A stretch of DNA of 7,628 bases from an uncultured Flavobacteriales bacterium. GTDB lineage: Bacteria; Bacteroidota; Bacteroidia; Flavobacteriales; Crocinitomicaceae. The notes below the pieces were generated by a model. That model searched no databases. It was not told where the DNA came from and saw nothing but the letters and a program-made list of their open reading frames with translations. Each line of letters starts with the position of its first letter. The stretch's first letter is position 1. The stretch spans positions 1-7,628 of the forward strand of contig CAMLET010000144.1 in NCBI GenBank assembly GCA_946479125.1, in the 5' to 3' direction. Made by a program: the position numbers and the translations under genes. Positions 6,274 through 7,628 of the stretch are shown one piece after another.

Positions 6274-6879
6274 CTACTGCCAGGCATAGCCAATTCCGAA
6301 TCCACCACCAAAGCTCCAGCCCATGCCTGCTACTTTGCGTGTTTCCGTAAAAGCTGTTAATGTAAAACCGCCTTCTTGCCAGTAATTCACTTTTACTCCA
6401 TATGAACCGGCATATCTGAAATAGTATTTATCGGTGTTGTTGTTCTTCATATAATCTACACCAAGAAAATTAGCGTAAGGAGAAATATCCCAATGATAAC
6501 GAATAGGAATGTGATACGAAACACCTTCAGGTGCAACCAAAAGTATAATTCCTGCAGCAGTTCCCAATCCACCAAGATTGAAGGCAGAATTAGAGTTTGA
6601 AGTAATCAATCCAAAGATAATTAGTGGTGGCCCAAGCAGCATTCCTGCCGAACCGTGAATTTGATAAATATGGTCATCGCGATGAACAAACTCAAAATTA
6701 TAGTTCAAACCTATTCTTTCATGAACCAACCATTCACCACGAACGCCATAAGTTTGTAGATTTGCAGAATCTACTCTACCAATTCCAGAGGCAAAATACA
6801 CATGTCCAGTGCTTTGATTAAATTGAGCTTGACTTGAGAAAAAATTGAAAACAAAAATAAATGCAGCAAGGTATTTCAT
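6274..6879 (-). CDS. Predicted outer-membrane beta-barrel-like protein
   Basis: I do not recognise a named family. The 201-residue product starts with a signal peptide (MKYLAAFIFVFNFF, cleavage probably SQA|Q after residue 18). The mature part alternates polar and aromatic or aliphatic residues in beta-strand style: GVRGEWLVHERIGLNYNFEFVHR (46-68), YHIPIRYHWDISPYANFLGVDYM (122-144), YYFRYAGSYGVKVNYW (152-167), FTLTAFTET (172-180) and a Gly/aromatic end GWSFGGGFGIGYAWQ (187-201). A hydrophobic Gly-rich stretch (77-115) is less barrel-like. This fits a small eight-strand outer-membrane barrel of the kind common in Bacteroidota. The last residue is Gln after Trp, while such barrels often end on an aromatic residue; the palindromic repeat starts at once after the stop. 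The function is unknown. The gene is transcribed divergently from the PCMD-like gene. Confidence 0.8.
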   Translation of the reverse strand: MKYLAAFIFVFNFFSSQAQFNQSTGHVYFASGIGRVDSANLQTYGVRGEWLVHERIGLNYNFEFVHRDDHIYQIHGSAGMLLGPPLIIFGLITSNSNSAFNLGGLGTAAGIILLVAPEGVSYHIPIRYHWDISPYANFLGVDYMKNNNTDKYYFRYAGSYGVKVNYWQEGGFTLTAFTETRKVAGMGWSFGGGFGIGYAWQ

Positions 6880-6883
6880 AAAA

Positions 6884-6891
6884 CAAATATA
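6884..6891 (-). promoter_or_regulatory. Candidate -7 promoter element for the beta-barrel gene
   Basis: Minus-strand TATATTTG matches TAnnTTTG exactly and ends 4 nt before the ATG at 6879, again implying a leaderless or nearly leaderless message. No good -33 TTG is visible about 20 nt upstream. Confidence 0.4.
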
Positions 6892-6911
6892 GAATGAAAT
6901 TCATCTTGCGG

Positions 6912-6919
6912 TAATTTTG
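6912..6919 (+). promoter_or_regulatory. Candidate -7 promoter element for the PCMD-like gene
   Basis: TAATTTTG matches TAnnTTTG exactly and lies 36 nt before the ATG at 6956. A start site 4-7 nt downstream would leave a leader of about 30 nt, A-rich and without a Shine-Dalgarno motif, as is usual in the phylum. The -33 element is not clear. Confidence 0.35.
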
Positions 6920-6955
6920 TAAAAAACACTACATTGAAAAACTAAATTACGACTT

Positions 6956-7628
6956 ATGAAAAAACAGCTATTTAGCCTATTGTTTATTGGAGCATCCACG
7001 TTCAGCTTTGGACAAATGCAAATTGGAAATTCCAATTTTGAAACCTGGGAAACAGTTTCGAGTGGCGAAGAGCCTACCAACTGGAGCAGTTTCTTATCAG
7101 CATCCGGTTCATTAAACTGGGCAGCAAGTGACCAATGTGAAAGCTCAACAGATGTACGTCCGGGAAGTTCAGGAACAAAGTCCGTAAGAATTTTCTCGCT
7201 GGATATATTTGGAACAATCGCAAACGGAAATGTTACGGTTGGTAGAATCAACATGGGAAATGCAACTGCTAGTGATCCAAGCAACTACAACGCATCGATT
7301 ACCGCAAATTCTGCTTATTCTGAGATAATGACGGATAGTCCGGATTCAATTGTTTTCTGGGCGAAATTCACTCCAAACAGTGGAAACACTACAGATTCTG
7401 CCAGAGTTAGTGCCATTATTCATGATTCATATGATTTCCGTGATCCAATTGATGCTGGTTCTCAATCACACATTGTAGCTACAGCTATCAAGAATTTTTC
7501 GAAAACAAACGGTAACTGGGTTCGCATGTCGGTTCCATTTACTTACAGCGGACCTGCGTCAACGCCACAATTCATTTTGTTGACATACGCAACAAGCAAG
7601 ACGCCAGGTGGCGGATCAGGAAATGATC
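6956..7628 (+). CDS. Exported PCMD-domain-like protein, probable type IX secretion cargo (3' end outside the window)
   Basis: The frame opens at the ATG at 6956 and stays open for 224 codons to the right edge, so the gene is partial. A signal peptide is clear: MKKQ, hydrophobic 5-17, cleavage probably SFG|Q before Gln20. The mature part begins IGNSNFETWETVSSGEEPTNWSS (23-45), the 'NxxFExW...PxxW' opening seen in many secreted Bacteroidota proteins with a jelly-roll, carbohydrate-binding-like domain. It continues with SGTKSVRIFS (72-81), DSIVFWAKFTP (130-140), ARVSAIIHDSYDFRDP (149-164) and NWVRMSVPFTYSG (187-199). This recalls the PCMD (putative carbohydrate metabolism domain) group, which usually ends in a type IX sorting signal; that end is not in the window. 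The assignment comes from memory of family members. A surface or secreted polymer-binding role is inferred. Confidence 0.8.
   Translation, partial: MKKQLFSLLFIGASTFSFGQMQIGNSNFETWETVSSGEEPTNWSSFLSASGSLNWAASDQCESSTDVRPGSSGTKSVRIFSLDIFGTIANGNVTVGRINMGNATASDPSNYNASITANSAYSEIMTDSPDSIVFWAKFTPNSGNTTDSARVSAIIHDSYDFRDPIDAGSQSHIVATAIKNFSKTNGNWVRMSVPFTYSGPASTPQFILLTYATSKTPGGGSGND

Noticed and set aside
6156..6360. Two overlapping plus-strand open frames of about 64 codons across the repeat cluster
   Set aside because: They read through repeat DNA and the antisense of the beta-barrel gene end; the peptides are low-complexity Arg/Ser/Thr-rich strings.
6894..6904. Palindrome ATGAAATTCAT in the divergent promoter region
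   Set aside because: Five-base arms in AT-rich DNA are common by chance, and no second copy or known operator resembles it.
6901..7284. A 127-codon minus-strand open frame near the right end
   Set aside because: It is antisense to the PCMD-like gene, whose signal peptide and family-like motifs are clear on the plus strand.

Overview
The window looks like chromosomal DNA from a marine or freshwater Bacteroidota (Flavobacteriales-like) bacterium. The evidence is AT-rich sequence, no visible Shine-Dalgarno motifs, several exact matches to the Bacteroidota -7 promoter element TAnnTTTG, a short RsmI, exported proteins whose predicted mature ends start with Gln, and a right-edge protein resembling the PCMD/type IX secretion cargo group. 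A Fluviicola/Crocinitomicaceae-like source is a guess from memory, not something the sequence proves.

Layout. Positions 1-3630 hold a tight minus-strand gene run, read right to left: an M42 aminopeptidase (3630-2584), an exported endonuclease/exonuclease/phosphatase protein (2582-1536), an RDD membrane protein (1507-764), the 16S rRNA methyltransferase RsmI (760-86), and the first 22 codons of a probable MDR-type oxidoreductase (66-1). The gaps are 1, 28, 3 and 19 nt, so this is probably one operon. The products are housekeeping or general-purpose and do not form an obvious pathway. Positions 3631-3857 are non-coding: they hold a candidate leaderless promoter for the M42 gene and a roughly 100-bp palindrome built from eight CATAG/CTATG units. 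Positions 3858-6122 (minus) encode a 754-residue exported protein with three Ig-like repeats followed by a von Willebrand A domain with an intact metal site. Positions 6123-6273 are non-coding and carry three copies of an 11-bp CGACTACGCTC core, two of which form a long imperfect inverted repeat. Positions 6274-6879 (minus) encode a probable outer-membrane beta-barrel protein. A short divergent promoter region (6880-6955) separates it from a plus-strand exported PCMD-like protein that starts at 6956 and runs off the right edge.

As a whole, the left half is a housekeeping operon and the right half is cell-envelope genes. I found no CRISPR array, RNA gene, phage, toxin-antitoxin pair, transposase or defence system. 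No undescribed multi-gene system is convincing here. The least explained items are the two palindromic intergenic elements, each lying just downstream of a stop codon, and the domain layout of the VWA protein.
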